A DNA stretch of 64,000 nt from Gnetum montanum (Eukaryota; Streptophyta; Gnetopsida; Gnetales; Gnetaceae): assembly GCA_015680685.1 (NCBI GenBank), contig MNCI01007580.1, positions 959,540-1,023,539 on the forward strand, written 5' to 3'. Below, piece by piece: positions 1-11,492 of the stretch. The notes under the pieces were generated by a model. That model saw only the letters and a list, made by a program, of their open reading frames with translations, did not search any database and was not told the origin of the DNA. The stretch's first letter is position 1; every line of letters starts with the position of its first letter. Position numbers and translations under genes: made by a program.

Positions 1-650
1 TAGCAAGAACAACTTCTCCATATCATAGATGGACTTACATTAGAAACGAGAAGAACTCTTGGGGTCTATGCCCAAGGAAGAAGCCTATAAGAACTTAGAG
101 CCCATTAGATTTAAAGGCTAATTGAGTATGCAACAAAAGAAGAAGGATACTTGAGGAAATGCGATAGTGCAGAGGAATACAATAGGGATCCTTTCATCAT
201 AAAGAGGAAAGTTCGATTTGTAAGGAGGAATCACCACTTAATGAAGTGGTAAATAAGAAGACCTTGCCAATCCAAAAACCTATGTCTAAAATTTTGACTA
301 AGGTGGATAAAATGTGTGATTCATTGGATGAAAAATTCCAAATTTCTTTGAAAATAGTCAAAGAATCAAGAGAGCAGAGTAGTGATCGTAACCATAGGAG
401 GTGAAAAGAAGCTAAACATGCCTACCAAAGGGGTAAGGGAAAGATTGTTGCAGTAGATGAAGTTGTGAAAACTGAGTCAGATGATGATGGTGGGTGTGAC
501 ATCTACCAATACAAACATTCTAAGGGTTGTTGCCCCATTGTGTCACACTCACAAGAGTCTATGGTGCATGCTCTAAATCCATGACTAGCAAGAAGGTAGG
601 TACCTAGAAGGTTGCCTTATCCTCAAGGCAATCCTAGGCAGTTGCATCAG
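1..650 (+). pseudogene. gag: gag remnant of element A (capsid end and zinc-knuckle region)
   Basis: Gag packages the element RNA into virus-like particles. The first 150 bases encode the end of the capsid-like domain, with residues LLHIIDGL then ETRRTLGVYAQG, matching element F near 58735-58810. A charged linker follows. At about 490-535 comes a degenerate nucleic-acid-binding motif, GCDIYQYKH then KGCCP, that is C-x6-H-x4-C. At least one frameshift near 220 and several stops separate the pieces. The N-terminal half lies outside the window. Confidence 0.85.
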
Positions 651-1099
651 TAACAAAAATATTATCTAAGTGGAACTCCATTGTAACCATATGAACTATA
701 TCAACAGTGGCACTAACCATAGTCATGGGGAATTCCACCACCAAGGCAATAGTACCCTTATAGGCAATCAAATCCATATGAGTATTACATTTAGCAACCC
801 CTATCTTTACGTGACTCTTCCAGTCATGTTTCTCTTTTCTAACATCACTAAAATCCTCCTAAATACTACATAGCTCACTCTCCACATTCCAAGAGGGATG
901 CCATATTTTATCCTTATCCTTCTCTTATTTCTCCACCTGTTCCTCCATCCTTAACATAGCTACTACATGCTCCATCCATGCAAGGTGAACTTTCAACCTA
1001 GTCGTAGCAACATAATGCTACCAAGGCCATCAATCTACAACCAATTCATCAACCAAGGGGTTTAGAATCTCATGCTTGTAAAAGAACATTCTTCCAAAC

Positions 1100-1830
1100 C
1101 AATAGCCCTACTAAGCCCTCAAAAACTAAAGTGGTTGGTCACCCTATTCCTTCTTCATCCTTTGCAAACCATTCCATTGGGTCCCCTTCAAACAAAATGC
1201 CATCCAAAATCCATACTGTTATGCTCACCCATGCCATATCTGATTGGATCCAGGCTAGCAACCTTCCCAAGAAATTAGTTGATCTTGGAAGTTTTCTTAT
1301 CTATTTACAAATTGCTAGAAATTAACCATGTAAATATTTTCTTGATTCTGGTTTTAGTGTGAACTTGATATCTCATGAGATGTATACTGCCTAGAACCTA
1401 CCACCTCTAAAGAAGAGCAATATCAAATTGGAATTAGTAAACTAGTCCATCATTGTTCTATTGGGACTAGTCGAAGACATTGTGACCATTGTCTATGGAT
1501 GGTCTTATCCTATTAATTTCCTAGTAATCAAGGTTGAAAATTGCAAGGGAACATTCCTAATCATTATGGGAAAGGCATGGTTAAGCATTGTTGATGCAAG
1601 ACTAGACATTAGATATCTTTCCTTGGAGATATCAAAGAAAAATGCATTTGGAAAGATTGAGAAGAGACAAGTTGCATGCATCATGTACAACGATACAAGG
1701 TGTAATTGCATGTAAAAGCTTTGTTCCATGAAACAAGCATCTATTTTCGCATGTAGGTAGTGTGCACATGAGGAAAATATTCAAAGGTGTTTGTATGCAG
1801 CAACCATAAAACAAGAGGATACCCAATCAT
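1100..1830 (+). pseudogene. retroviral-type aspartic protease remnant of element A
   Basis: This domain cleaves the Gag-Pol polyprotein. The catalytic motif is DSG, with its Asp codon at 1344-1346, followed by VNLISHEMY. The family normally reads DSGS, but here the fourth residue is Phe. Downstream LVEDIVTIVYGWSYP and FLIIMGKAWL match the conserved parts of the protease in C (25224-24793) and F (60150-60290). Breaks include TAG at about 1393 inside the AWNLPPL-like motif and a TAA just before the DSG. The upstream segment 1131-1325 is a proline/serine-rich linker ending in a conserved MLTHAISDWI stretch. Confidence 0.85.
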
Positions 1831-1929
1831 TGATCGCTAATTTTGATAGCAACATAATGCGCATGGAACCTGCTAAGAGCTTGACATGCATCTATGTCAT
1901 AGGCATGGATGAAATAGAGCAAGTTCATC

Positions 1930-2990
1930 ACTAGCTCTCTGATGATGCAAATGTTGATACCAATTGGGCAGAGTTGGAGATCCCTAAAAATTTTAAACAA
2001 AAGCCCCTAGAGTTGAAAACTTTACCTACCATCCTAGAATACGCATTCTTAAAAAATGGCAAGTCGGTCATACTCAATGCTAAACTTGTTGTTGAATAGA
2101 AAGAAAAACTATTGAAAGTGATCAAAAAATGGCCAATATCCTTTACTTGCTCATATCCTAAACTCATTGGAATTGATCCATGGATATGCTAGCATAACAT
2201 TTACATTGATCCATCTATGAAGTTAAGGAGGCAACTACAATGGTGGTTCAAATTGAAGCAAATTGTCAAAGAGGAGATTGAGTAGCTCCTGAAGGCAGGG
2301 TTAATCTACCCCATTGTGGATAGCGAGTGGGTCAATCCACTCATTATAGTACCAAAGAGAGATGGCAAATGGTGGGTTTGTATCAACTTCAAGCTGTTAA
2401 AGATGGTAACATTCAAAGATCATTTTCTATTACCATTTGTTGATTAGATGTTGGCCATTGCTATTATAGTTTTCTAGATGGTTATAGTGGCTATAACCAA
2501 ATCCAAATTGCACTAAAAGATCAAGCCAAAAAAACATTCACAAGTCCCTGGAGGACCTTTGCATATCGCAAGATGCCTTTTGGTCTATGTAATGCTCCTA
2601 CCACTTTTCAACACCTATTTTTAGTATCTTTTAGCAGTAAATAGGTAGTAGAGTGGAAATATTCATGGATGACTTTTTCACTTATGGTGCTACATTTGAG
2701 CAATCCTTGAACCACCTTGACCAAGTACTAAAAGATGTGTGGAAAAAAATCTATAGCTTAATTGGAAAAAGAGCCATCTCATGGTCCAAGAGGGTAGTGT
2801 ATTAGGGCATCGAATTTCATAGGAAGGTATCAAGGTATACCCTAAAAAGATAAAGATCTTCCAAGGAATCACTCGTCAACCAAAAACTATCAAAGATGTT
2901 CGATCATTCCTTGGACGCACTTGTTAATACTGATGATTCATAGAGAATTTCTCTAAGATCATGAAATCATTCATTGAGTGGAAAAAGAAA
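1930..2990 (+). pseudogene. reverse transcriptase remnant of element A
   Basis: This is the RNA-templated DNA polymerase of the element. A linker at about 1950-2190 (WPISFTCSYP, GIDPWIC) precedes the RT fold. Visible motifs are LIIVPKRDGKWWVC near 2342, FLDGYSGYNQ near 2473 (first catalytic Asp retained), FAYRKMPFGLCNAPTTFQ near 2560, and FMDDF with the Asp pair at 2667-2672. A frameshift with loss of a few codons lies near 2450, just before FLDG. Many TAG codons interrupt the frame. The catalytic residues survive although the frame does not. Confidence 0.9.
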
Positions 2991-3079
2991 GATGCTCCCT
3001 TCATTTGGACCAAGAAATGTGAAAATGCATTTCAAAGCCTCAAATAGAAGCTTGTAGAAACTCCAATTCTATGAGCACC

Positions 3080-3480
3080 TAACTAGTCCATATCATTCCA
3101 TATCATGATATATGCATCTAACTATGCCTTGGGAGCTATTTTTACATAGTTAGATGATAAGAAACATCCATATTACATCCACTATGCAAGTTGAAGCATT
3201 GTGGATGCACAACTGAATTACATGACCATAGAGAAAGAACTGATGGTGGTGGTGTATGCTTTGGAAAAAATTAGGCACTATGTGCTTGGATATAAAGTGT
3301 TTATGCACACTAATCACAGTGCCATCCACTTCCTCTTGAATAAGCCAACTATGAGCCCCCATGTCATACAATGGCTATTCACCTTGTAGGAATTCCCTAT
3401 TACAATGGTAGATCAAAAGGAAACTAAGAATGTGGTCATCAATCACTTATCTCGATTACGATGGGATAAAAAAGAGTAGG
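3080..3480 (+). pseudogene. gypsy-type RNase H remnant of element A
   Basis: It normally degrades the RNA strand of the RNA/DNA hybrid. The family motif around ASNYALGA is present near 3110, but the catalytic Asp ahead of it is Tyr (IYASNYA). The Glu in YMTIEKEL (near 3220) is kept. The TDH motif reads TNH near 3310, a second catalytic Asp lost. The C-terminal VVINHLSRLRWD at about 3430 leads into the integrase linker. The domain is therefore dead at the active site as well as by stop codons. Confidence 0.85.
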
Positions 3481-3529
3481 AAAGCCCATTATCTGATCTA
3501 TTTTATGATGACCTCCTCTTTGTTGGTGC

Positions 3530-4800
3530 AATAAACAAGCACATGCCCATAGAACCAAAATAGTATGATGGCTTACTCAGAAGATGCCATAAGATCTACA
3601 CCATAGGAAGAAATAACAGTTTCTTCATCGGGCCAAACACTTCATGGAAATCAACGGATACCTTTACAAGATGTGTGTTGATGGCCTAGTCTATTGGTGT
3701 GTACCTAATGTAGATTAATTACACATTCTCTAGGATGCTCATGAAGGCCCTTACAGAGGCCACTATGTTGGGAAACACATAATCATAACAATCCTGATGG
3801 TAGGATACTATTAGCCCATAATCTTTAGGGAAGCCCACCAATTTATCCAATCCTGTGAACACTATCAATGAGATGGTGGAATGACCACATGAATGGACAA
3901 TCCTCAATAGTGAATTCAACCACTGGAACCCTTTGATATATGGGGCATAGATTTCATGGGTCCCATCACACCCATGTCCAACAAGAAGGCATATATAATC
4001 ATTGCCATTTACTACTATACCAAATGGGAAAAAGCAATAGTTGTCATCAATTGTACATCATCCACTACTGCTCAATTTATACAAAAAAATGTTGTGAACA
4101 GGTTTTGTGTGTCACATGCACTAATTTTTGACAACGGAACCCATTTTACAAGTACCAATTTTTGAAAACTCATGCAACGCTTGAGGGTTGAACATAAACT
4201 AATAACGCCCTATCACCCCCAAGCCAATGGTCATATAGAGGTGAATAACAGGTAGATTACAGAGATTCTAATAAGAACTATTAGCAAATATAGAAGAGAT
4301 TGAATCAAAAAACTCAATGATGCCCTTTGGGCCTACTGCTCAACATGGAAACTTCCTATTGGCTACCTTCCCTATGAGCTAATGTACAGAAAACTTCCAA
4401 CAGTCCCAATTTAATCTAGGCTCTATATGCTCTCAACAGACTATGACTTGGATCTTAACTTAAGTCTTAACATAAAAAGAAATAAAAATCAACCTAAATG
4501 TGCTAAATAAAAATCAATTGATAGCCATGTCTTTGAATGAACTGCACAAGGCATTCAACAAATAACATCATGATTCTAGAATATGAAAAGTAAAATTTCA
4601 ACTGGGAGATAAGGTTCTCTTCTAGAATACCACACATGTACCTAAGAAAACCAAATTCCAAACATTGTGGGAAGGGCCTTATATAATTGATGAAACCTTT
4701 TCTTCTGGGGCTATGATCATATACAAACTTGAAATCCCAAACAAAAAAAAATTGGCTAACATCCAATAGATAAAGTCTTTCCATGAGCCAAAGCAAGGCA
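3530..4800 (+). pseudogene. integrase remnant of element A
   Basis: Integrase inserts the cDNA copy into the genome. The zinc-binding N-terminal part (3540-3900) is broken by frameshifts. The catalytic core keeps its triad: Asp at 3950-3952 in GIDFMGP, Asp at 4130-4132 in FDNGTHF, and Glu at 4238-4240. The last two are 35 residues apart, the D35E spacing of retroviral integrases. The C-terminal part includes FQLGDKVLF near 4595 and WEGPYII near 4670. I see no chromodomain. Stops include one at about 4163 right after the second Asp motif. Confidence 0.88.
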
Positions 4801-4857
4801 ATGCAACAAATGCCTCAATGGATGTGCAACCATGCTTAATTTTTTAGATCTCCTCCT

Positions 4858-4882
4858 TCCAAATCAGTTGTGGGAGAGAAGG
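4858..4882 (+). promoter_or_regulatory. internal polypurine-like tract (PPT1) of element A
   Basis: CAGTTGTGGGAGAGAAGG sits at the 3' end of pol. Elements C, D, E and F have the equivalent at the same place, and it resembles the tract in front of the 3' LTR. A polypurine tract resists RNase H and primes plus-strand DNA. A second, internal primer site is my inference. Confidence 0.6.
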
Positions 4883-6400
4883 CCATCCATGCTAATCATA
4901 TACATGGCTCCTTAGTTTTTTTTATATTTTGTTTTACACATTTTTGTCTTTTCAAATTGTTTATTTTACACCTTTTTGATTTTAAAACTTTTCCTTAATT
5001 TACACCATCATTAGCACATTTAAATTTTTCTTGAATATTTTACACTTTCTTATATATTTTACATTATTTGTGTGATTTTCTAATATTTTTTAATAAATGT
5101 GCTTTGTACCAACAAGACACAGTGGTGCTATAGTTGTTACTAATGGTGGTTTGTGCTTAATGTTTTGCTTGGTAATATCTGGTTTCTATTTTTGAATTTT
5201 TGTATCGATGGTTAAGTCATGGTTTCTTTTTCATGGAATAGGTAGTGAGTCCATGACATCCACACATCCACAAACTCTATGATTTTCCTTGTTTTGGAAG
5301 GTTGAGGTTGCTTTGCATTAAATAAAATTTTAATAAATTTGTGACGTTGGTATTTTCCAAAATTGGGAAAGATTCAAAGGTTTGCATAGGGTGTGACTTC
5401 AAGGGGACTCAATACTCTTTGTACACTTCTACTTGCTTAGGTGCATGAGTCTTTTCATAGACCTCTTACCATTCCGTGTCAACTAATAATAGGAAGTTAA
5501 ATAAATTATTTCCATGGTGTGGTTCCCATCCAAAAAGAAAAAAATAAACAAAAATAAAAAAAACATGATGGGAATTCAAAGCATCTCCCTTAGACAAATA
5601 AATGGGCTACAAGCATTGGTTATGGGACTAGAAACACATGTTACCCATGCCTGAAGATCCCCTCTAACTAAGGCCCTCTTTCACTTCTGGCTTCTCTTTT
5701 CTTCTCTTTATGGAACAGTGGTTGTTCTGTGGGAGCACTCTTGTATCTTGAGGGGATGGATCAATCTTTGAGTGGCGATGCAAAGTCATTGAAAGTGGTT
5801 AGTTTTGATCTAGACTAAGGATGGATCTTCTTAGGTCATTTAAACACAAAATTCACAAGGGACTTCTTATGAACTCAATTCGGAATTTCATTCCACCTTC
5901 TCTATCATCCATCTATGTTGTCCATAACTCACCTCATTTTTGGTGTCCATGTTCTTGATTTGGTGTCTTTGTCTGACGTGCTTGAATTCTTTATTAGAGT
6001 CTTCTAGGTTTTTTTCCTTAACTTCCATCAACCATTAATTTCCTATGGGGTCCACAAACTCCTTAGGTTGAGGTTATGTAAGGGCAAATAAGGCATGTGC
6101 TTTCTATGGGAAGGACCCACTTCCATATCTCTTGGTTATGCTCATTAAGCACCTTATCCTTAGGCATTCTTGTAACCAAAATCTTTCATACATCCATATT
6201 TTGCATCAAAACATGTGCTCCGTTACATATTTTATTCAATGCACACATTCTCCATTTAATGATTCAATTTTTGAGCTTTTAAAGATCCTCTTCAAGGATT
6301 TCATCATATTCTTAGCTTTTATGAGACTCCATGGACTCCAAATTCATTCAAACATTGCTTGTATTGTTCAAGATCTTCAAGTTTGAAAATTTTATCTATG
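4883..6400 (+). other. 3' spacer of element A, non-coding
   Basis: There is no supported gene here. It opens with T-rich DNA containing repeated TTTTACAC-type units (about 4910-5110), which also follow PPT1 in C, E and F. The part 5400-6120 is recognisably the same sequence as the spacer of C and F. Shared landmarks include a GGACCCACT-like motif near 6110 (compare 61903-61912). Short ORFs here look like chance. Confidence 0.7.
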
Positions 6401-6482
6401 GACCTCATATATGGGGCCCTGTTGATGAAGCTGATGTGTATACAAGGCCCCATTGACGTAGCATAAAAATAGTATAAATATG
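6401..6482 (+). promoter_or_regulatory. internal U3-like promoter ahead of ORF3 in element A
   Basis: The stretch GGCCCCATTGACGTAGC, then ATAAAAA, then TATAAATA (6473-6480) parallels the core of this element's own LTR promoter at 10135-10177. There the order is GGCCCCATTAACATAGC, ATAAAAAC, TATAAATA. A G-rich motif ATATGGGGCCCTG just upstream resembles the polypurine motif that precedes an LTR. The similarity is seen directly. Promoter function, driving ORF3, is inferred. Confidence 0.6.
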
Positions 6483-6627
6483 CATGGACCCCTATAAAAT
6501 TTTTTACATTTGGTCACAAATGCTAAGAAAGCTTTTTAGATTTTTAGAGCCCAGAACCTTCCAAAGCCCATAACTTCCTAACCGTTTATCCAAATCACTC
6601 CATTCTTCAACCCTGTAGCTACCAAAG

Positions 6628-6931
6628 GTAAGCTCTTACTTGTTGAGGCCACAAATGTATCATTGTTTATAAAAATGTTTTCACCATTTTTTCTAACTCC
6701 CACAAAGGTTTAACTAAGAAATCAGCATTTGAACACCAAATTATAAAGTTAAACTCTTTCAACAAGCTCTAGTAACACTTATAATGAAAATTAATTAATA
6801 AAATAATAATAAATTATCAATCTACCATGGTCCAACCATAGCCAAGTATAACTAACTAACGAGATAAGGTACTCAAAATATTCAAAGTTACACATTATAT
6901 CTACTAATCCATTGATGTATTGTGATCGCAG
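6628..6931 (+). other. candidate 5'UTR intron before ORF3 of element A
   Basis: A donor-like CAAAG/GTAAGC lies at 6628. An acceptor-like ATCGCAG ends at 6931, and ORF3 starts with ATG at 6932, immediately after it. Element E has the same arrangement (GTAAGT at 53704, TGTAG ending at 53953). Splicing is inferred from two copies only. Confidence 0.45.
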
Positions 6932-9770
6932 ATGGCACTGAAAGGGAAGCACACACAAGAAGGACAATCATCTAAACCAAGGGAGAAATGGCCAAGAATG
7001 GGAAGGGGCCAAGAACAAGCCCAAGAAGGACCACTTGCAACCCATGCTACAAGTCCTCTTAGGGAAGAGGCCAAGGTGGAATCTATTTAACGAATTCTAG
7101 AACCAATAGTAGCAATAAAACATTCACATCAGGATGAGGCACTAGCTCAGCAAAAAAATCTTGAGGTAAAGGGAGGTCTAAAAAATAGTGCTCCAGAAGT
7201 TAAACTTTGGCCCTTTCCTATAGCAAGCACCTAAAGAAGTACAAAACCAATTGAATATCTCTTCCATGTGGCCAATTATCACTTCCACTAAGGAGTGGTA
7301 CATGGGAGAGACATTCTTATTCTAGAACAATAGGCAGGCTAGTTCGATGGTCAAAATTAAGGACATCTTAGTGTCCTACTCAATGTAGGCCATTGTTGAA
7401 GTGCTTGGGTTTCTAGAAATTAAGGTGAATCTTGCTAAGATTCCAATGTAGGTAAACCTCAACATAAAAAAGGAATGGGTATGATGTTGCTATGGTGTCA
7501 ACTACATGAATTTTGACACACTCACACTGGCAAAAAGAATACACTACAAGATTGCAACCTTCCACCTAAATCCCATGGTGAGGCCCAACAAGATCACCAC
7601 CTTTTCTACCTTTGTGTGCATTGATCTGGGTGGGAGATTCCTTGTCAACCTTCCATAGCTAATCTATCTGGAGATAGAGAAGTGATTTAAAAAAACTAAA
7701 CATGGAAGGAAGGCACTCTCCTTCTCATGCCTCATTAGAAAACTCTATCAGAGGGGAAAGATAGTTTGTTATACAAATGATGCTGTTAGGCATGCCCTCA
7801 CCGCTAATTGGGCAAAAATGATGAAAGATAAAATGCCTAAAATAATTATTCAAGAAGAGAAGTAGCAATCACTACCTTCACCTACCACTCAAACAACTTT
7901 TCCAAACATCGTTATAATAGCCCAATGGTTATGCAAATACCAAGATTGGCTCTTAAGCGAATAAGAGAAATGAGTAGGCACAAGTGGCAGGGATTCATCT
8001 ATGTACCAATCAGTGATGAGGCACCTAAATGAAATGGCCTGAATAGTTATCTTGATGGGAGGACGTGGATCCATTTTCTTAGCCTAATGAATATAGTTTT
8101 CTACAAGGTCAAATCCTAGTGCTAGAGAGGTCATCGTATCTCTTGCAAAATAATAGCGATGCCTAGAAATTTCTAGGAACTTCATGACCTTCTTAATGTG
8201 GTTGGAGGAAGGTGAGGGGGCAATGGTGCTGGTGATGCAGCACTAAGGGTAGGAGACAATAGAAGAAGTGGTAACTAATAGAATTGCTAAAATACTTAAT
8301 GCACCTGTGGTTTCTGTACTAGATGTCACTACACTCAAAGATGTCCAAATGTCTACAGGGATCATAAGCAATAAATTAAGCATAACATTACATGAAGAAC
8401 TACTGGATTAACTAGTGGGAAGTGGGCAACTACTTTTGGATGTATTTAATCTTCCGAATAGTATTACTGCAACCTAGTTAGAGCTGCTAAAGGTAAGGGG
8501 CAAAAAAAACATCTTAGAGGAGCAACTTGAAACAACCAAGGAGTTAAATGAATGCTTGGCTACTAAAGTTGTTGAATTAAAAGCCTAAATTACCAACCCT
8601 ACATTTCTCAACCGAGCATTAACAAGAGATGAAGCTATCGAATAGCTTCACACTAGACTAAAAGGGGTTGAGGGTGTAATGGAGATGGTGGTGTTCTACC
8701 AATATTTTGCAGAGGCTACACAACACAAAATTCAGAAGGCCTTGGATCTGACCTACTAGGAGAATGTCAAACTAACCATAGAGAACCATTGCCTATGAAA
8801 ATTTGATGAGCATAAACAATAGTTAACTAACTTTACTCATTAACAATAGGAGCAACTAGTCATAGTGAACTCAGAGCTAAGGAGATTGACAGTTGAAAAT
8901 AGAAACCTCTCCATGGAGGAGGTCCATGCCCTTTACTAGAAGACTACAATAGAGGTAGTTGCTCGGAAATCAAAGGCTCTCAAATTTGAGAAAGTCAAGG
9001 ATCATTATAGAGATCAGGTCCGCCTACAGAAATAAGTTAATGAAAAGCACATTCAGTTGGTGAAGGCAAAAGTAAATGAAACTATCCAGTAACTCTAGCA
9101 AGGAAGAGAATTGTGGCAACCTAGCATTGATGGGATAGATGCCTATAATAAGGTGAAAATCCATATGAAGAAGTTGTAAATTGAGGAGATGATAGAATAC
9201 ATAGAGTTGGCCAATCTCTGATATGCAAATTTGGCTATGATGACTATCGAATGGCCATGATTAGATATAGAGAAGTAAGTGGCCAAATTGTACTTCTTGT
9301 ACAAGGCTAAGTTCATGCACCACAAGGACACCAAGAAAAAGCTTGCAATGGAAAATTTGAAACTCAAGGTTCTCAAGGGCAAATACACTAATTAGAGATC
9401 TACTGCCAAGAACCTCGCCAAAAGAATGAATGACTACCAAGAGTTGCAGAATGCAATTAGGGCATTCAATGTCAAACAAAAACAATTCATTGTCTAGTTT
9501 GTCAATGTTAAGGAGCTGTTTCTAGTAATGTCTTATCCATGAGATGTTCCCATTCTAGCCCACATTGGTGATGCCACATGGACTGTGAATGTTCCCTAAA
9601 GAAAGGAGGATAAGATGAAGGCATTACTGGATGCCTTTCACCTTCCATCAGAGGTTGCAGCTATATCAGGATAACAATAGTTACCTTAGCCACCACATGT
9701 GTCTGAAGCCAGCAAAGATCCTTCAGAACTTTAGGAACCTATAGCACCTAGGACCAGATACTCTTTGTAA
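6932..9770 (+). pseudogene. third ORF (ORF3) of element A, coiled-coil-rich protein of unknown role
   Basis: The reading starts MALKGKHTQEG at 6932 and can be followed, with many stops (mostly TAG) and some frameshifts, to about 9770. The N-terminal half holds KIKDILVSYS and FSTFVCIDLGG. It then reads FKKTKHGRKALSFSCLIRKL near 7690, which resembles the plant domain annotated as 'putative plant transposon protein'; that match is from memory. The C-terminal half (8400-9500) is rich in Glu, Lys, Leu and Gln with heptad-like spacing, so it is probably a coiled coil. I see no signal peptide or membrane segment, unlike env-like ORFs described for some Athila elements. ORF3 of element E is homologous. 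Confidence 0.7.
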
Positions 9771-9983
9771 TCATCTTCATGGCATCAGAGGATGTGTTGT
9801 CCAATTTTTAGTAGTCATGTCATGGTATTCAATTTTGTGTCATGAACACCATAATTTTTGTACTTTTTTTGATTTATAAACTTAGGCACTCAGTGTTGTC
9901 AAGTTAGTTTGTTATGTTAAAAGTTAGTCAATAATCCCATACCCTTTCAATTTTGTAAAGGAACTCAAGGATAAGTTTTCATT

Positions 9984-9997
9984 CAATCATGGGGGTA
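9984..9997 (+). promoter_or_regulatory. polypurine tract before the 3' LTR of element A
   Basis: AATCATGGGGGTA lies directly against the TG of the 3' LTR. It is the standard site for plus-strand priming and is identical in core to those of C and F. Confidence 0.85.
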
Positions 9998-10957
9998 TGA
10001 TGAATCATCGTTGTGTTGTATCAATGAATCCCTATTAACATGGCCAAGTTGAAGGGACCCTATCGATGTAGCCTTGTCTACATGATGTTGCCTCATTGAC
10101 AAGGCCATGTTAATGTAGCATTTATTGCATCTATGGGGCCCCATTAACATAGCTCTTGAATAAAAACTATAAATACCTGCTCATCAACCATGTTTATGGG
10201 ATGTTTGATGATAATTGTAGCAAAGCTCTTGTAGTTTTTTCATTTTTGAGTTAGAATATTTCTTTGAGTGCCCATAGTAGAGCTTAGAAAGTGTACGAAT
10301 CTTTATTCAAGAACTATTGTACCTAATCATACTAGTGTGAACAACAATAACGATGAGCGTTTTGATCAAACCTTGCAGCACTTGGAATAGATTAATGATT
10401 CATTTATGTAGTTATTATTTTCATTAATTATGTAATTAATTAAGCTAAATTATACTTCAAGTGATTAGTTAATTAATTAAGATAAATAGATTAAACGCAT
10501 AAGTACGATTGCTTTGAGTGTAAACATGTATTCACTTGGTAATCTGAGTAGCATTATTGCTTGGTTCACCTAGTAGCATAGTGCTTAGTAATCTTAGAAG
10601 TGGATACATGGGTTTATGACATGTGTGGAAAGTTGAACTGGATGCTTATGTTAGGACTAGTTAAAGATTAGTTAATTAGTTAAATTAAATTAGTTATTAA
10701 AATACTTCAATTCTTTATTTTAAGTACCAGGATCATAAACATAAAATAATAAAAATAATATGCCTCAATTACACTTAACCATACCTTTGTGCATCACAAG
10801 TATAATTGAGAAGACAACAAATAACTATTAGGGCAAAGTTCACTTCCTAGAAGACTAGTATGCTAGAAGACATAGAGTCCACAGAATTCGACTAGATCAC
10901 ACATGAATGCTTTGTGATTTTTATGGTTGGGCATAGGGGTACCTTGGTTGCTCATTA
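9998..10957 (+). repeat. 3' LTR of element A (960 bp)
   Basis: It starts TGATGAATCATCG after the polypurine tract and ends CTCATTA, a one-base change from the CTCATCA end of the other copies. U3 holds several CAT(C/T)GA-type repeats (about 10065-10150). The TATA box TATAAATA is at about 10169-10176. A three-unit repeat of about 24 bp (CTTGGTAATC type) lies at 10535-10600. The right flank is AACAT, but the left flank is outside the window, so no target duplication can be tested. Confidence 0.88.
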
Positions 10958-11367
10958 AACATTTTCCCAAAGATACCTTCTCTAAAGTATAGATGTCTCA
11001 AATCCAAAGAAGATGTCTACCAAAAACAATAGATGTCTCTCATGCGAGTAGGACTTTCACAAGAGTTGTCTTCCCAGAAAGAGAGAAGTCTTTGCCAGTA
11101 GAGGAAGAAAGCTCTAACATGGCATTTTGATTGGAAAATAGCCAAAGCATGATGGAAATAGCTAGGAAGAAGGTGAGAAGACTTGGAAAACATCTAAAGA
11201 ACCTCAAGTTTCACTAAGGAAATATTTCTTCAATGAAAGCTATCATTTTTTAGGGGTACATTCATATGGAGAGATGTCTTATGGGTATCCATTTAGGAAA
11301 GGAAAGGGGTACCTAAATCCTGTTCGAGGACACTCATTGGCGGTCGCGTCCCAAACGGTCACCAACA
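10958..11367 (+). repeat. probable end of the 5' LTR of element B, truncated
   Basis: The segment ends CACCAACA just ahead of the primer site of element B. CCAACA is the inverted counterpart of TGTTGG, which follows the polypurine tract at 18108. Upstream it abuts the LTR of element A, and no TGTTGG start is seen. I find no clear match between this segment and the DNA after 18108, so the LTR pair is not established. Confidence 0.45.
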
Positions 11368-11374
11368 GTTCTTT

Positions 11375-11391
11375 TGGCACTAGAAGGAGGG
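11375..11391 (+). promoter_or_regulatory. primer binding site of element B
   Basis: TGGCACTAGAAGGAGGG begins with the TGG that pairs with a tRNA CCA end. It lies 8 bases after the inferred LTR end. I could not assign the tRNA with confidence. Confidence 0.6.
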
Positions 11392-11492
11392 CTGAAAATT
11401 AAGCCTCTAGGTTCATAAGCCTTATAATTTTAGCACATCAACAATTCTTTGTTACTATAAAGGCTTAAGGAATTAGATACTATTTTCAGTTC

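Larger units (their letters stand above)
1..10957 (+). mobile_element. Element A: decayed autonomous Athila-like Ty3/gypsy retrotransposon, 5' end outside window
   Basis: Domain order on the + strand is gag tail, aspartic protease, reverse transcriptase, RNase H, integrase, polypurine-like tract, long spacer, third ORF, polypurine tract and 3' LTR. This order, with protease-RT-RH-IN and an extra ORF after integrase, is that of the Athila branch of plant Ty3/gypsy elements. The window opens inside gag, so the 5' LTR and primer site are not visible. The frames hold many stops, mostly TAG, plus several frameshifts, so the copy is dead. Sequence around gag and protease matches elements C, E and F closely enough to call one superfamily. 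Confidence 0.9.
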
